Source: a bacterium (lineage in GTDB: Bacteria > Arandabacterota > Arandabacteria > Arandabacterales > Arandabacteraceae). Taken from it: 35,425 nucleotides of DNA. Positions 1 through 7,593 of the stretch are shown here, in pieces. The translations under genes and the position numbers were made by a program. Location: the NCBI GenBank assembly GCA_029933125.1, contig JAOZOU010000012.1:1-35425 (forward strand), written 5' to 3'. Position 1 is the stretch's first letter; each line of letters opens with the position of its first letter. The notes beneath the pieces are model-generated. The model did no database searches. It saw only the letters and a list, made by a program, of their open reading frames with translations, and was not told the origin of the DNA.

Positions 1-77
1 GGGCCCATAGCTCAGCTGGTCAGAGCGCCCGGCTCATAACCGGAAGGTCCTAGGTTCGAAGCCTAGTGGGCCCACCA
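1..77 (+). tRNA. tRNA-Met (anticodon CAT)
   Basis: A complete cloverleaf can be folded. The acceptor stem GGGCCCA pairs with TGGGCCC, the anticodon loop CTCATAA (33-39) carries CAT at 35-37, the T-arm contains GGTTCGAAG, and CCA is encoded at 75-77. The acceptor stem begins with a normal G-C pair, so it is not an initiator tRNA of the usual CGCGGGG type. A CAT anticodon is shared by elongator tRNA-Met and lysidine-modified tRNA-Ile2, and the two cannot be separated with certainty here. Met is the default call. Confidence 0.93.
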
Positions 78-89
78 ATTTTTTATGAT

Positions 90-166
90 GGGCGATTAGC
101 TCAGCGGTTGAGAGCGCCCGCCTCACACGCGGGAGGTCACTGGTTCAATTCCAGTATCGCCCACCA
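90..166 (+). tRNA. tRNA-Val (anticodon CAC)
   Basis: A complete cloverleaf lies 12 bases after the first tRNA. Acceptor GGGCGAT pairs with ATCGCCC, anticodon stem CCCGC pairs with GCGGG around loop CTCACAC, the anticodon CAC is at 124-126, the T-loop is GGTTCAATT, and CCA is encoded at 164-166. It reads GTG valine codons. The short spacing implies that both tRNAs are cut from one precursor, whose promoter lies before this window. Confidence 0.95.
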
Positions 167-211
167 AAGAGGACTGAGTGATGATTGTAAGGATGAAAAA
201 GAGAAGACTAC

Positions 212-228
212 GTCACACGGCGTGTGAC
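212..228 (+). repeat. Perfect 7-bp hairpin after the tRNA pair
   Basis: GTCACAC (212-218), loop GGC, GTGTGAC (222-228), followed by TTTCCT. It lies between the tRNA genes and the stronger terminator at 238-270. It may be a weak first terminator or a processing and protection hairpin at the 3' end of the tRNA precursor. The following T-run is short, so its terminator function is uncertain. Confidence 0.5.
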
Positions 229-237
229 TTTCCTGGC

Positions 238-270
238 AGCGTGTGCCGAACATCGGTACACGCTTTTTTT
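238..270 (+). terminator. Intrinsic terminator of the tRNA transcript
   Basis: An 11-bp stem (238-248 with 254-264, one G-T wobble at 245/257) encloses the loop AACAT and leads directly into seven T residues (264-270). This is a textbook Rho-independent terminator. It overlaps the upstream extension of the next reading frame, which argues that translation of that gene starts after it, at about 287. Confidence 0.9.
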
Positions 271-286
271 GTTGGGTGCGTCTGAG

Positions 287-1357
287 GTGAAAGCTTCAAT
301 TCTAGATGAGCTCCTTCTTGAATTTGCACCATCTCAAGATGAATTCAAGAACGAGCTTCTAGTGGGTAGTCCTGATATTGATGTGTCAAGATTTTATGTT
401 GCCTGGAATACACTTCAGCTCGATGGCATTCTCAAACGATCGGGCTCGGAGGGAGGGGTCTATGTTGCCTATCTTGGTCTCATCAATGAGCACTTAAGAT
501 GCCTACTTTCTTTGAGTATGAAACCTCTGGAGAATGTCGTCGTAAGAGTTGTTGGAGACACCTGGAGATATCATTCGTGGGGAGTGGCTGCAAAGCTTGC
601 ACGTGACCTGGGGTTGGCTGAAACAGTGCCTGTAAGAGTACTAGGTCATGAAACCAACTACAAGCTCGTCACATTTGTTCCTTCGAGGGATGTTCCCAAG
701 GTTCGTGAGTCACTTTTTGCTTCAGGGGCGGGTCGCTACGGTGAGTATTCAAAGTGTTCATTTAGGGCTTTGGGGAAAGGAACCTTCCTCGGTTCTAAGG
801 CGAGCAAGCCAGCCTACGGAAAGCCTGGTCGTTTTGAAGAGATTGAGGAGGAGCGCCTCGAGGTTATCGTTCCTTTCGAAAGGCTTACGCGTGCAGTAGC
901 AGCCCTGCGCAAGGCGCATCCATATGAGGAACCTGTTGTCGAAGCATATGAGGTTGAGTCAGATAAGCAATATGGTGAAGGAAGAATTGGCTTTGTGCCT
1001 TCTCGAGATATTCGGGAAGCATCAAGGAGAATGGCTTCTGTGCTTGGTTCGCAACCAATCTATCTCAATGGCCAGCCTTCAGGGAATTGTGTGATGATCT
1101 GGGATGGCAATCCTGTTGAAGGGCTCTACGAGGCTTCGCTGCGCAATGTCGACCTCTACATCGGTAGCGATAGCGGCGGGCTTGCGAGGCTTGTAAGTGG
1201 TGCTTTTGACTTCGCTGTCATCGAATTCCCTGCATATTGCTTCACCTTCACGGGAGCCAGAGAGCTCATCTATTTGGTTCGGGAAAGATCCAAACATGAG
1301 GCATGGGGATTGAGGACTTTCTTGCCCTCAAAGGTAGGTAGGGAAGGAGTGAGTTAA
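287..1357 (+). CDS. Divergent Nif3/YqfO-family protein
   Basis: A 356-residue product counted from GTG 287. The middle part, about residues 125-235, matches the CutA/PII-like insert of Nif3 proteins of the YqfO type: YKLVTFVP, then KCSF, GTFLG, a conserved HPYEEP and GEGRIGFVP. The flanking halves should be the two parts of a Nif3 dinuclear-metal domain, but they are strongly diverged. I find no HHP motif in the N-terminal half. In the C-terminal half, VDLYIGSDSGG and EFPAYCF replace the usual GDxxYH and GHxxTE ligand motifs. Metal-dependent activity therefore looks lost. The frame is open back to GTG 224, but a terminator hairpin at 238-270 covers that extension; TTG 269 and TTG 272 are alternatives. 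The stop codon overlaps the next start (TAATG). Pairing with a C4 zinc-ribbon protein gene is a common arrangement for this family. The biochemical role is unknown. Confidence 0.8.
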   Translation: MKASILDELLLEFAPSQDEFKNELLVGSPDIDVSRFYVAWNTLQLDGILKRSGSEGGVYVAYLGLINEHLRCLLSLSMKPLENVVVRVVGDTWRYHSWGVAAKLARDLGLAETVPVRVLGHETNYKLVTFVPSRDVPKVRESLFASGAGRYGEYSKCSFRALGKGTFLGSKASKPAYGKPGRFEEIEEERLEVIVPFERLTRAVAALRKAHPYEEPVVEAYEVESDKQYGEGRIGFVPSRDIREASRRMASVLGSQPIYLNGQPSGNCVMIWDGNPVEGLYEASLRNVDLYIGSDSGGLARLVSGAFDFAVIEFPAYCFTFTGARELIYLVRERSKHEAWGLRTFLPSKVGREGVS

Positions 1358-2064
1358 TGAAAGCCACTAAGGAACTTCTTCTTAAGCTGCAGCAGCTTGA
1401 TGACGAGATTGACTCGCTTGTTGCGGAGCAGGAGGCAATACCCGAGAAGAAGAGTGAGCTCAAACAATCTCTTGAGGAGGTTACCAAGAGACTTGAGCAG
1501 GCAAAGCAGGAATCAGTTGAACTTGCTAAAAGGCGCAAAGATCTTGAGATTGAGCTCGAATCCATGGATGAAAAGAAAATGCGTTTCCAGACGCAGCTCT
1601 TGCAGGTAAAGACAAATCGTGAGTATGAGGCGCTTCAGCATGAGATAACCGCACTTGAGGAGCATAAGTCAAATCTTGAAGATGAAATCCTCGAAGCACT
1701 TGAACGCAGTGAAATCCTAGCTGGCAAGATCAAAGAAGAGGAAGCCAAACTTAAAGCTGAGACAGAGAGGGTGAGGCAGACTGAGGTTGCACTCGATGCG
1801 CGTTCGAAGGAACTGGACGATATGCTGGCTATAAAGCAGGACGAGCGAATGCGCCTCGTCTCCAATCTTGATGCGATTCTTCTCAAAAGGTATGAGCGCA
1901 TAAGGGCAAGTAAGGGCGGTACAGCAGTTACAACTGTTGTAAATGGAGCCTGTGGTGGCTGTTTTCGCCGAATTCCTCCTCATGAGATGCAAAATCTCAA
2001 ACGTGATGATCGACTGATAACATGTGAAGGTTGCGGGAGGATAATAATCTGGAAGCCAGAGTGA
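1357..2064 (+). CDS. Coiled-coil C4 zinc-ribbon protein (DUF164/CdsZ-like)
   Basis: A 235-residue product. Residues about 1-175 are a Glu/Lys/Leu-rich heptad region expected to form a long antiparallel coiled-coil hairpin, with the family-typical VKTNREYEALQHEI at about 84-97. A C-terminal zinc ribbon uses C199, C202, C223 and C226 in two CxxC pairs. The length and layout match the bacterial DUF164 family, whose molecular role is poorly defined; nucleic-acid or chaperone-like functions have been proposed. It overlaps the Nif3-like gene by one base, and its stop overlaps the probable GTG start of the RNase H gene by four, so the three are probably translationally coupled. Confidence 0.85.
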   Translation: MKATKELLLKLQQLDDEIDSLVAEQEAIPEKKSELKQSLEEVTKRLEQAKQESVELAKRRKDLEIELESMDEKKMRFQTQLLQVKTNREYEALQHEITALEEHKSNLEDEILEALERSEILAGKIKEEEAKLKAETERVRQTEVALDARSKELDDMLAIKQDERMRLVSNLDAILLKRYERIRASKGGTAVTTVVNGACGGCFRRIPPHEMQNLKRDDRLITCEGCGRIIIWKPE

Positions 2065-2651
2065 AGGCTATGAAGAAAGGTGATCTTGCTTACGCTTTGC
2101 GCCTCCTTGCTTCCGGGCAAGGTATTGTCGATGTCTGGAAGGAAGCAGGCTATAGTTCACGCAAGGAGCTTGCCGATGAGCTTTTCGCTTTGGCTGAGAA
2201 TCTTGAGAAGAAGGGAGTAAAGAAGAGCTTTAGGGTTATTGTCTATACCGATGGTGCATCGGCGGGGAATCCTGGGGAGGCAGGATGTGGAGCTATCGTA
2301 ACTGACGAGAAGGGTGAAGTACTTCTTGAGGATTACGCCTATCTAGGAAAGACAACCAATAATGTTGCCGAGTATCATGGGGCAATTCTTGGTCTCAGGC
2401 GGGCGCAAGAACTTGGAGCGACTGATGTTGAGCTGAGGCTTGACAGCAGTCTCCTTGCAAATCAGATTAAGGGAGGATACAAGGTCAAAAGCAGAAGGCT
2501 TGCTGGCCTCTACCAGGATCTTATGAGAATTGCGAAACAATTTGAATCACTTGAGGTTACATTAATTAAGAGTTCGGAGAACAGCCAGGCAGATCGTCTA
2601 GCCAACTTGGCCATTTCAACTCGAAAGCGAGGTGAGCCCGGAGCAGGCTAG
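2061..2651 (+). CDS. Ribonuclease HI family protein
   Basis: A 196-residue product with an RNase H fold. The catalytic acidic residues are in order: D64 (YTDGASAGNPG), E104 (NNVAEYHGAI), D128 (RLDSSLLANQIKGG) and D178 (QADRLAN). The enzyme cuts the RNA strand of RNA-DNA hybrids. About 55 N-terminal residues precede the fold, a basic region that may help bind substrate. The start is taken as GTG 2061, which overlaps the upstream TGA and has GGAAG five bases upstream; ATG 2070 is the alternative. The last codons and TAG stop (2637-2651) form the 5' strand of helix P1 of the RNase P RNA, so mature rnpB overlaps this reading frame. Confidence 0.9.
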   Translation: MKAMKKGDLAYALRLLASGQGIVDVWKEAGYSSRKELADELFALAENLEKKGVKKSFRVIVYTDGASAGNPGEAGCGAIVTDEKGEVLLEDYAYLGKTTNNVAEYHGAILGLRRAQELGATDVELRLDSSLLANQIKGGYKVKSRRLAGLYQDLMRIAKQFESLEVTLIKSSENSQADRLANLAISTRKRGEPGAG

Positions 2652-3014
2652 GTTGTCGCGTAGAGCTCAGCTCTGTGAGGAAAGTCCGAGCTCCGTAGGG
2701 CAGGGTGCTGGGTAACGCCCAGTGGGAGCGATCCCAAGGAAAGTGCCACAGAAAGTAAACCGCCAGCTATGGCTGGTAAGGGTGAAAGGGTGAGGTAAGA
2801 GCTCACCATTGCCTCCGGCGACGGAGGCAGATCGGCAAACCCCACCCGGAGCAAGACCGAATAGGGGAACAGAAGTGGCCCGCTTCGCTATGATTCCCGG
2901 GTTAGGTCGCTTGAGGTGCGAGGTAACTCGCATCCCAGATTAATGACACCACCGGCAGCGGGCTTGCGGACGGTCTTCTGCCGGGACAGAACTCGGCTTA
3001 TTGCCTGCTCCGGG
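2637..3014 (+). ncRNA. rnpB: RNase P RNA, bacterial type A
   Basis: The catalytic RNA that matures tRNA 5' ends. Helix P1 is 2637-2648 (CCCGGAGCAGGC) paired with 3003-3014. Conserved blocks appear in order: GAGGAAAGTCCG at about 2677, the P4 strand and following loop at about 2701-2722, ACAGAAAGTAAACCGCC at about 2748, GGTAAGGGTGAAAGGGTG at about 2776, and the 3' conserved block from AGATTAATGACACC through GACAGAACTCGGCTTA at about 2937-3000. A P18-like hairpin (CCGGCAG with CTGCCGG) lies between the parts of the last block. The overall arrangement is of the ancestral A type. I see no convincing promoter just before it, so it may be processed out of the upstream mRNA. Confidence 0.96.
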
Positions 3015-3033
3015 CGTCCGCTCACGATTTTGC

Positions 3034-3062
3034 TTTGAGCCTCATAGCCGATCTCCGATACT
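3034..3062 (+). promoter_or_regulatory. Possible weak promoter before rel
   Basis: TTTGAG (3034-3039), 17 bases, GATACT (3057-3062), between the end of rnpB and the rel start at 3096. The spacing is ideal, but both hexamers depart from consensus, so this is only a candidate. Read-through from rnpB is the alternative. Confidence 0.3.
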
Positions 3063-3095
3063 CATATAGAAGGAGCTTATACAGGGGTTTGGGGA

Positions 3096-5246
3096 ATGGC
3101 AGCCGATCTTCTGACACCACAAGAGCTTGTTGCCGAGCTAAAGCAGCTGCGGCCAAGTCTCAACACTGAGCTTATTGTGAAAGCATATGAGTTTAGCAAG
3201 AATGCTCATGCTGGGCAGATGCGGCTTTCAGGCGACCCTTATGTCTCCCACTGTGTCGAGGTTGCTCGCATCCTAGCAAGTCTTCATCTTGATTCTATGG
3301 CTATTGCTGGTGGCTTGCTTCACGACATTGTGGAGGATACCGATTGCAGTCTTGATGATGTTCGGAAGACTTTTGGCAAAGGTATTGCAGCAATCGTTGA
3401 TGGTGTTACCAACATAAGTGAGATGGAATTTGATAATCCAGAGAAGGAGCAAATGGAGCAGTACCGCAAGATGCTGCTCTCCATGGCGAAGGATGTTCGC
3501 GTTATCCTGATAAAGCTCGCCGACAGGCTCCACAACATGCGAACTCTGCAATATCTCAAGCAAGAGGATCAAAAACGTATCGCAAAGGAGACCCTTGAAG
3601 TTTTTGCCCCTCTTGCTCACAGACTCGGTATTGCCAAGATAAAGTGGGAGCTTGAGGATCTATCGCTTAAGTATCTCGATCCCGAAGCCTACGACTACCT
3701 TGCTGCGCAGATTGCTGAGAGCCGTGAGGAGAGAGAGCAATACATAGAGGAGTTTAAGGGACCGCTGGTTGCCAAACTCCAAGAGGCAGGGGTCGATGCC
3801 AAGATAGAGGGGCGCGCTAAGCACTTCTACAGTATTTACATAAAGATGAAAAAGCAGGGAAGGCCAATTGAGGACATATACGACCTGCTTGCCATAAGAG
3901 TACTTACCAAGACGGTTGAGGATTGTTACAAGGCCCTGGGGATAATTCATGGGGAATACACGCCTGTGATTGAACGCATAAAAGACTTCATAGCAACTCC
4001 CAAGAAGAATGGTTATCGGTCGCTTCACACAACCGTTCTTGGTCCGCGACACAAGCGGATTGAGATCCAGATCAGAACCCATGAGATGCACAAGATTGCT
4101 GAGGAAGGAATTGCAGCTCACTGGCGTTATAAGGAAGGTGCAAGGGTAGATGTTGAGCTTGATCGCAGGCTGGCCTGGCTGAGACAGACGCTCGAGTGGT
4201 CGATGGATCTTACCGATCCCAAAGAGTTCATGCATTCTCTTAAAGAAGACCTGTATCACACTGAAATATTTGTCTTTACGCCCAAGGGTGACCTCAAGAA
4301 TCTGCCTCAGGGAGCTACCCCTATCGACTTTGCCTATGCTGTTCATACAGAAGTTGGCAATCACTGCGCAGGTGCCAAGGTCAACGGCAAGTTGGTTCCT
4401 CTTGATACTGAGCTCAAGAGTGGTGATACGGTCGAGATAATAACTCAGACAAGTGCCGAGCCGAGTATTGACTGGCTCAAGATTGTTCGTACTGCGACGG
4501 CTCGTTCCCGCATACGGCGCTACCTCAAGGCCAAAGGCTTCGCCGAGAGCGTAAGCCTCGGCAGGGAGCTGCTTGAGAAGCAATTCCGAAAGCGTGGAAA
4601 GAGATTGCCATCTGAAAAGGAATTCGATGAAATTGCCCAATCTTTTGGGAGAAGTGATTCAGAGCACCTGCTTTTTGCTGTTGGGAGCGGCGAGATCTCG
4701 AGTCAGCAGGTTTTCAACAAGGTTTATCCGCCTGAACCGGAGCAACTTGGTCTTCCCAGGAGGCACACTCCTTCTGGTGGAGCTCAAACAATAAGTGTCC
4801 AGGGTATGGGCAACATTGTTGTCAGATTCGCCAAGTGCTGTCAGCCAGTTCCAGGAGATGAGATCATCGGACTTGTCACAAGAGGTCATGGCATTTCAAT
4901 ACATCGTGTCGGATGCAGCAACGTTCTGAGAGAAGACATACCTGAGGAGCGCTTGATGCAGGTTGACTGGGATACGCAGAAGAATCAGACATTCCCTGCT
5001 GAGATAAGTCTTGTCTGCGAGGATAGGCAGAATCTTCTTGCCGATGTGGCTCGTGCCATTGCTGATGAAGGTGCGAACATAGCCAATGCCGACATTCGCA
5101 CTCAGAGCGGTGTCTCGGCAGGTGCTTTCACAGTCGAGGTGAGAAATAAGAAGCATCTTGAAGCAGTGATGAGAGCAATTGAGAAAGTCAAAGGGGTGCG
5201 AACTGTAACCAGGCGTGGCGAGGTTGGATCTCGTGAGGCAGGATAG
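3096..5246 (+). CDS. rel: Bifunctional (p)ppGpp synthetase/hydrolase (Rel/SpoT family)
   Basis: A 716-residue, full-length long RSH protein. Its N-terminal HD hydrolase domain has the expected ligands (H52, LLHDIVEDT with H76-D77, and KLADRLHNMRTL at about 140-150). The synthetase domain (about 235-345) has RIKDFIATPKKNGYRSLHT and IEIQIRT..GIAAHW. A TGS domain (about 390-450) starts IFVFTPKGDLKNLPQGAT. A Cys-rich regulatory region has FAKCCQPVPGD and a later VGCSN, and a C-terminal ACT domain occupies about 640-716. Intact HD and synthetase motifs suggest both synthesis and breakdown of the stringent-response alarmone. Translation starts at ATG 3096 after a GGTTTGGGG sequence. The following gene begins one base after the stop. 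Confidence 0.96.
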   Translation: MAADLLTPQELVAELKQLRPSLNTELIVKAYEFSKNAHAGQMRLSGDPYVSHCVEVARILASLHLDSMAIAGGLLHDIVEDTDCSLDDVRKTFGKGIAAIVDGVTNISEMEFDNPEKEQMEQYRKMLLSMAKDVRVILIKLADRLHNMRTLQYLKQEDQKRIAKETLEVFAPLAHRLGIAKIKWELEDLSLKYLDPEAYDYLAAQIAESREEREQYIEEFKGPLVAKLQEAGVDAKIEGRAKHFYSIYIKMKKQGRPIEDIYDLLAIRVLTKTVEDCYKALGIIHGEYTPVIERIKDFIATPKKNGYRSLHTTVLGPRHKRIEIQIRTHEMHKIAEEGIAAHWRYKEGARVDVELDRRLAWLRQTLEWSMDLTDPKEFMHSLKEDLYHTEIFVFTPKGDLKNLPQGATPIDFAYAVHTEVGNHCAGAKVNGKLVPLDTELKSGDTVEIITQTSAEPSIDWLKIVRTATARSRIRRYLKAKGFAESVSLGRELLEKQFRKRGKRLPSEKEFDEIAQSFGRSDSEHLLFAVGSGEISSQQVFNKVYPPEPEQLGLPRRHTPSGGAQTISVQGMGNIVVRFAKCCQPVPGDEIIGLVTRGHGISIHRVGCSNVLREDIPEERLMQVDWDTQKNQTFPAEISLVCEDRQNLLADVARAIADEGANIANADIRTQSGVSAGAFTVEVRNKKHLEAVMRAIEKVKGVRTVTRRGEVGSREAG

Positions 5247-5247
5247 C

Positions 5248-5991
5248 ATGTTTGAAGTTAAGCCCGTCTATGAGACCTACCTCGATATAACCTGGCTCTT
5301 CTATCCTGAGCTTGACAGTTTCAACCTTGCTCATGGCATTGGTGTTTTCAAGAATGCCGCAAGCCTGGTTCACTCATTCGATTATCTTGAAGGCGTAAGG
5401 TATGTCTTTTCCAGGCGTTTCGCTTCCTCGGTTAGGGAGCTAATCGTACCTCATCAGGTTCATGGAAGCCACATTAGCATTGTCTCCTCAGCAGGCCCAG
5501 GAGTTCTCATGTGTGATGGTCTCATAACCTCTCAAAAGGATCTTGCACTTGGTATTAGTGTTGCTGATTGCATTCCGCTTTTGGCTTTTCATCCTGGAGG
5601 ACGGGTCGTTGGCGTAGCCCACTGTGGGTGGCGAGGCATAGCTTCTGGCATTGTCCGTGAGTTTTGCAACAAGATCGAGGTGATGGGTTTTGCCATCGGT
5701 GAGATATTCTTCCTCTTAGGACCAGCCATCGGACTGTGCTGCTACGAAGTTGGTGAGGATGTGCTTTTGCAGTTTGATCCATCGGCAGTAGGGGCGCACT
5801 CAAGCAAGAAGGGTGAAAGACTCTATCTTGATCTTAAGGCAATTGTCGTGGATGAGCTTCAAACCCAAGGGGTAGAGCAAGCCAAGATTCTAATTGACAA
5901 AACGTGCACATCGTGTCAAAAGTCTTTATTGACTTCTTATAGGGCGAGCGGTCCGGAGTGCGGACGTATGCTCGCCGTTATTGCATCATAG
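5248..5991 (+). CDS. pgeF: YfiH/PgeF family (laccase-domain) protein
   Basis: A 247-residue product with the family's Cu/Zn-type metal site: HQVHG at about 69-73, SVADCIPL with C108, and VAHCGWRG with H125. It also has the conserved GPAIGLCCYEVG and the C-terminal DKTCTSC..SYRASG..CGRMLAVI. Members were once called polyphenol oxidases. They are now linked to purine nucleoside cleavage (FAM118B/LACC1-like) and to keeping peptidoglycan free of wrong residues. ATG 5248 is preferred; it sits one base after the rel stop and has GTGAGGCAGGA upstream. An in-frame GTG at 5215 would overlap rel and add 11 atypical residues. Confidence 0.88.
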   Translation: MFEVKPVYETYLDITWLFYPELDSFNLAHGIGVFKNAASLVHSFDYLEGVRYVFSRRFASSVRELIVPHQVHGSHISIVSSAGPGVLMCDGLITSQKDLALGISVADCIPLLAFHPGGRVVGVAHCGWRGIASGIVREFCNKIEVMGFAIGEIFFLLGPAIGLCCYEVGEDVLLQFDPSAVGAHSSKKGERLYLDLKAIVVDELQTQGVEQAKILIDKTCTSCQKSLLTSYRASGPECGRMLAVIAS

Positions 5992-6001
5992 GAGGTTGAG
6001 A

Positions 6002-6541
6002 ATGAAAAAGCTCTTATTTTTTGGCTTTCTCGTGCTTCTGACTGCCCAAGCGCATGCAAGTGGAGCTCTTGTATATGGTCGGGTTGCCTACGATGGCTCA
6101 ATATGTAACGGGTGTAGCAGTGAGCCTCAAACCGCAAATCTACTTGGTTACCTTCGCTGGATAGATATCTTCCCGCTTGTGGATTTTAGCCTTGGTCTTG
6201 ACTATGTCCGTACGAGTGTCAGTGGTGAATGTGGCAAGTTAACTTTCACGGACTACGGTGTCAATGGCTCAGGCACGCTCACGCTTTTCAGCCTTGGTGT
6301 TGTCAAAACCTATGCCGGTGGTGGCGTTTCCTATCACTTTTTGCGCTACAGTGGGAATGAGTGTAGGAGAAGGCTAAAGGAGAACGAGCTTGGCTATCAT
6401 GGCCTTATTGGCTTGAGAAGCACATTTCCCTTGTGCCCCGTAAATGGTTTTGTTGAAGGAAGGCTTTCAAAGGTTGGCGGGGGTGGGACAATTACGATGA
6501 AGAGTTTACGCTTGGGGCTTGTGATTTCCATTGGAGGCTAG
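6002..6541 (+). CDS. Small predicted outer-membrane barrel protein, unknown function
   Basis: A 179-residue product starting at ATG 6002 behind a strong AGGAGG. The N-terminus (MKKLLFFGFLVLLTAQAHA, then SG) is a clear signal peptide. The rest is a run of alternating, Gly- and aromatic-rich strands such as DFSLGLDYVRTS, AGGGVSYHFL and SLRLGLVISIGG, as expected of a small 8-stranded outer-membrane barrel. Five cysteines (CNGC, GEC, NEC, PLC) lie mostly in predicted loop regions and could form disulfides. It does not end in the usual aromatic residue. It lies between pgeF and dtd in an otherwise cytoplasmic block, and the gap to dtd is three bases. I do not recognise a specific family. Confidence 0.75.
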   Translation: MKKLLFFGFLVLLTAQAHASGALVYGRVAYDGSICNGCSSEPQTANLLGYLRWIDIFPLVDFSLGLDYVRTSVSGECGKLTFTDYGVNGSGTLTLFSLGVVKTYAGGGVSYHFLRYSGNECRRRLKENELGYHGLIGLRSTFPLCPVNGFVEGRLSKVGGGGTITMKSLRLGLVISIGG

Positions 6542-6544
6542 CGC

Positions 6545-6982
6545 TTGAGAGCTGTTGTCCAGAGGGTAAGGGAGGCTCGTGTAAAGGTTGACGGAAATGT
6601 TGTTGGTGAGATTCAAAGAGGGCTAGTCATCCTGCTTGGGGTGAGAAAAGGTGATGATGAGGAAAAGGCAAAATGGCTTGCCAAGAAGTGTGCAGGATTG
6701 AGAATCTTTGAAGATGAAAAGGGTCTCATGAATCTTGCCCTTAGCGATGTTGGAGGGTCAGCTCTTGTTGTCTCTCAGTTCACACTCTATGGAGATTGCG
6801 AGAAAGGTAGGCGCCCGAGTTTTACCGATGCAGCTGCCCCTGATGAGGCTGAGCATCTTTATCGAGTCTTTATCGAGACACTTCGTCAAGATGGCATAAG
6901 GGTCGACACAGGCATCTTCCAAGCGCGTATGCTTGTTGAGATTGCAAATGATGGACCAGTGACCCTGATTGTTGAAAGGTAG
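6545..6982 (+). CDS. dtd: D-aminoacyl-tRNA deacylase
   Basis: A 145-residue product of standard Dtd length. It removes D-amino acids (and glycine mischarged on tRNA-Ala) from tRNA. The N-terminus MRAVVQRVREARVKVDG is typical. The SQFTLYGD motif and the C-terminal NDGPVTLIVE, which holds the Gly-Pro motif that builds the cross-subunit active site, are both present. The start is TTG 6545, with GGAGGC about seven bases upstream. The gene is packed between the barrel protein gene and maf. Confidence 0.95.
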   Translation: MRAVVQRVREARVKVDGNVVGEIQRGLVILLGVRKGDDEEKAKWLAKKCAGLRIFEDEKGLMNLALSDVGGSALVVSQFTLYGDCEKGRRPSFTDAAAPDEAEHLYRVFIETLRQDGIRVDTGIFQARMLVEIANDGPVTLIVER

Positions 6983-6986
6983 GTCA

Positions 6987-7589
6987 GTGGCAGGAACTTT
7001 CCCCTTCCTAAGTCGGAAGATAGTCCTCGCTTCATCTTCACCAAGAAGAAAAGATCTCTTAGGTCTTATTAGAATTCCTCATGTCATTGTTCATCCTCAG
7101 GTTGTTGAGGAGAATTATGGTTATGAAGATCCTGTTGCGCATGTGCTCAGGCTCTCCCGACTTAAGGCACTCTCGGTGAAGCCTAAATTCACTGAGGGTT
7201 TTATTCTTGGTGCAGATACAACAGTGGTGCTCGATGGCAACATCTTGGGTAAGCCTGAAGATCCGCTCCAAGCCAAAGCAATGCTAAGAAAGTTGAGTGG
7301 TAGAAGGCATGAGGTCTATACAGGGCTAACCCTGATCGATGCCAAAACTGGAAAGGAAGTTCAGGGCTATGAGCGCACCTCTGTGAAGATAAGAAGATTG
7401 AGCCTTGAGGAGATAGATGCCTATGTGGCAACAGGTGAGCCTCTGGACAAGGCTGGTTCCTATGGCATCCAGGGCTATGGTGCTGGCATTGTTGAAAAGA
7501 TTGAAGGTTGCTATTTCAATGTTGTTGGGCTTCCAATTGTGCGTTTGGTTATGCTCGTAAGGGAACTTGAGAGAATCTGTGGAGGATAG
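6987..7589 (+). CDS. maf: Maf-family nucleotide pyrophosphatase
   Basis: About 200 residues. It hydrolyses non-canonical or excess nucleoside triphosphates (dTTP/UTP-type in the YhdE group). Family motifs are in order: LASSSPRRKDLL, GADTTVVLDGNILGKP, LSGRRHEVYTGLTL, and EPLDKAGSYGIQGYGAGIVEKIEGCYFNVVGLP. The start is set at GTG 6987 because AAAGGTAGG lies just upstream and the dtd stop is four bases before. An in-frame TTG at 6969 would overlap dtd. Confidence 0.93.
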   Translation: MAGTFPFLSRKIVLASSSPRRKDLLGLIRIPHVIVHPQVVEENYGYEDPVAHVLRLSRLKALSVKPKFTEGFILGADTTVVLDGNILGKPEDPLQAKAMLRKLSGRRHEVYTGLTLIDAKTGKEVQGYERTSVKIRRLSLEEIDAYVATGEPLDKAGSYGIQGYGAGIVEKIEGCYFNVVGLPIVRLVMLVRELERICGG

Positions 7590-7593
7590 TGAG

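Noticed and set aside
224-286. Upstream extension of the Nif3-like gene to GTG 224
   Set aside because: The extension runs through a strong tRNA terminator (238-270) and has no family similarity.
2540-2636. A private promoter for rnpB inside the RNase H gene
   Set aside because: Several TTGA-like and TAAT-like words are present, but none has correct spacing relative to the 5' end at 2637.
2648-2933. Minus-strand open frames across rnpB
   Set aside because: They lie over a highly structured RNA gene, and the translations show no protein-like features.
3660-4640. A 326-residue open frame antisense to rel
   Set aside because: It lies wholly opposite a strongly conserved gene, has no ribosome-binding site and no recognisable domain. 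It is a shadow of the rel codon pattern.
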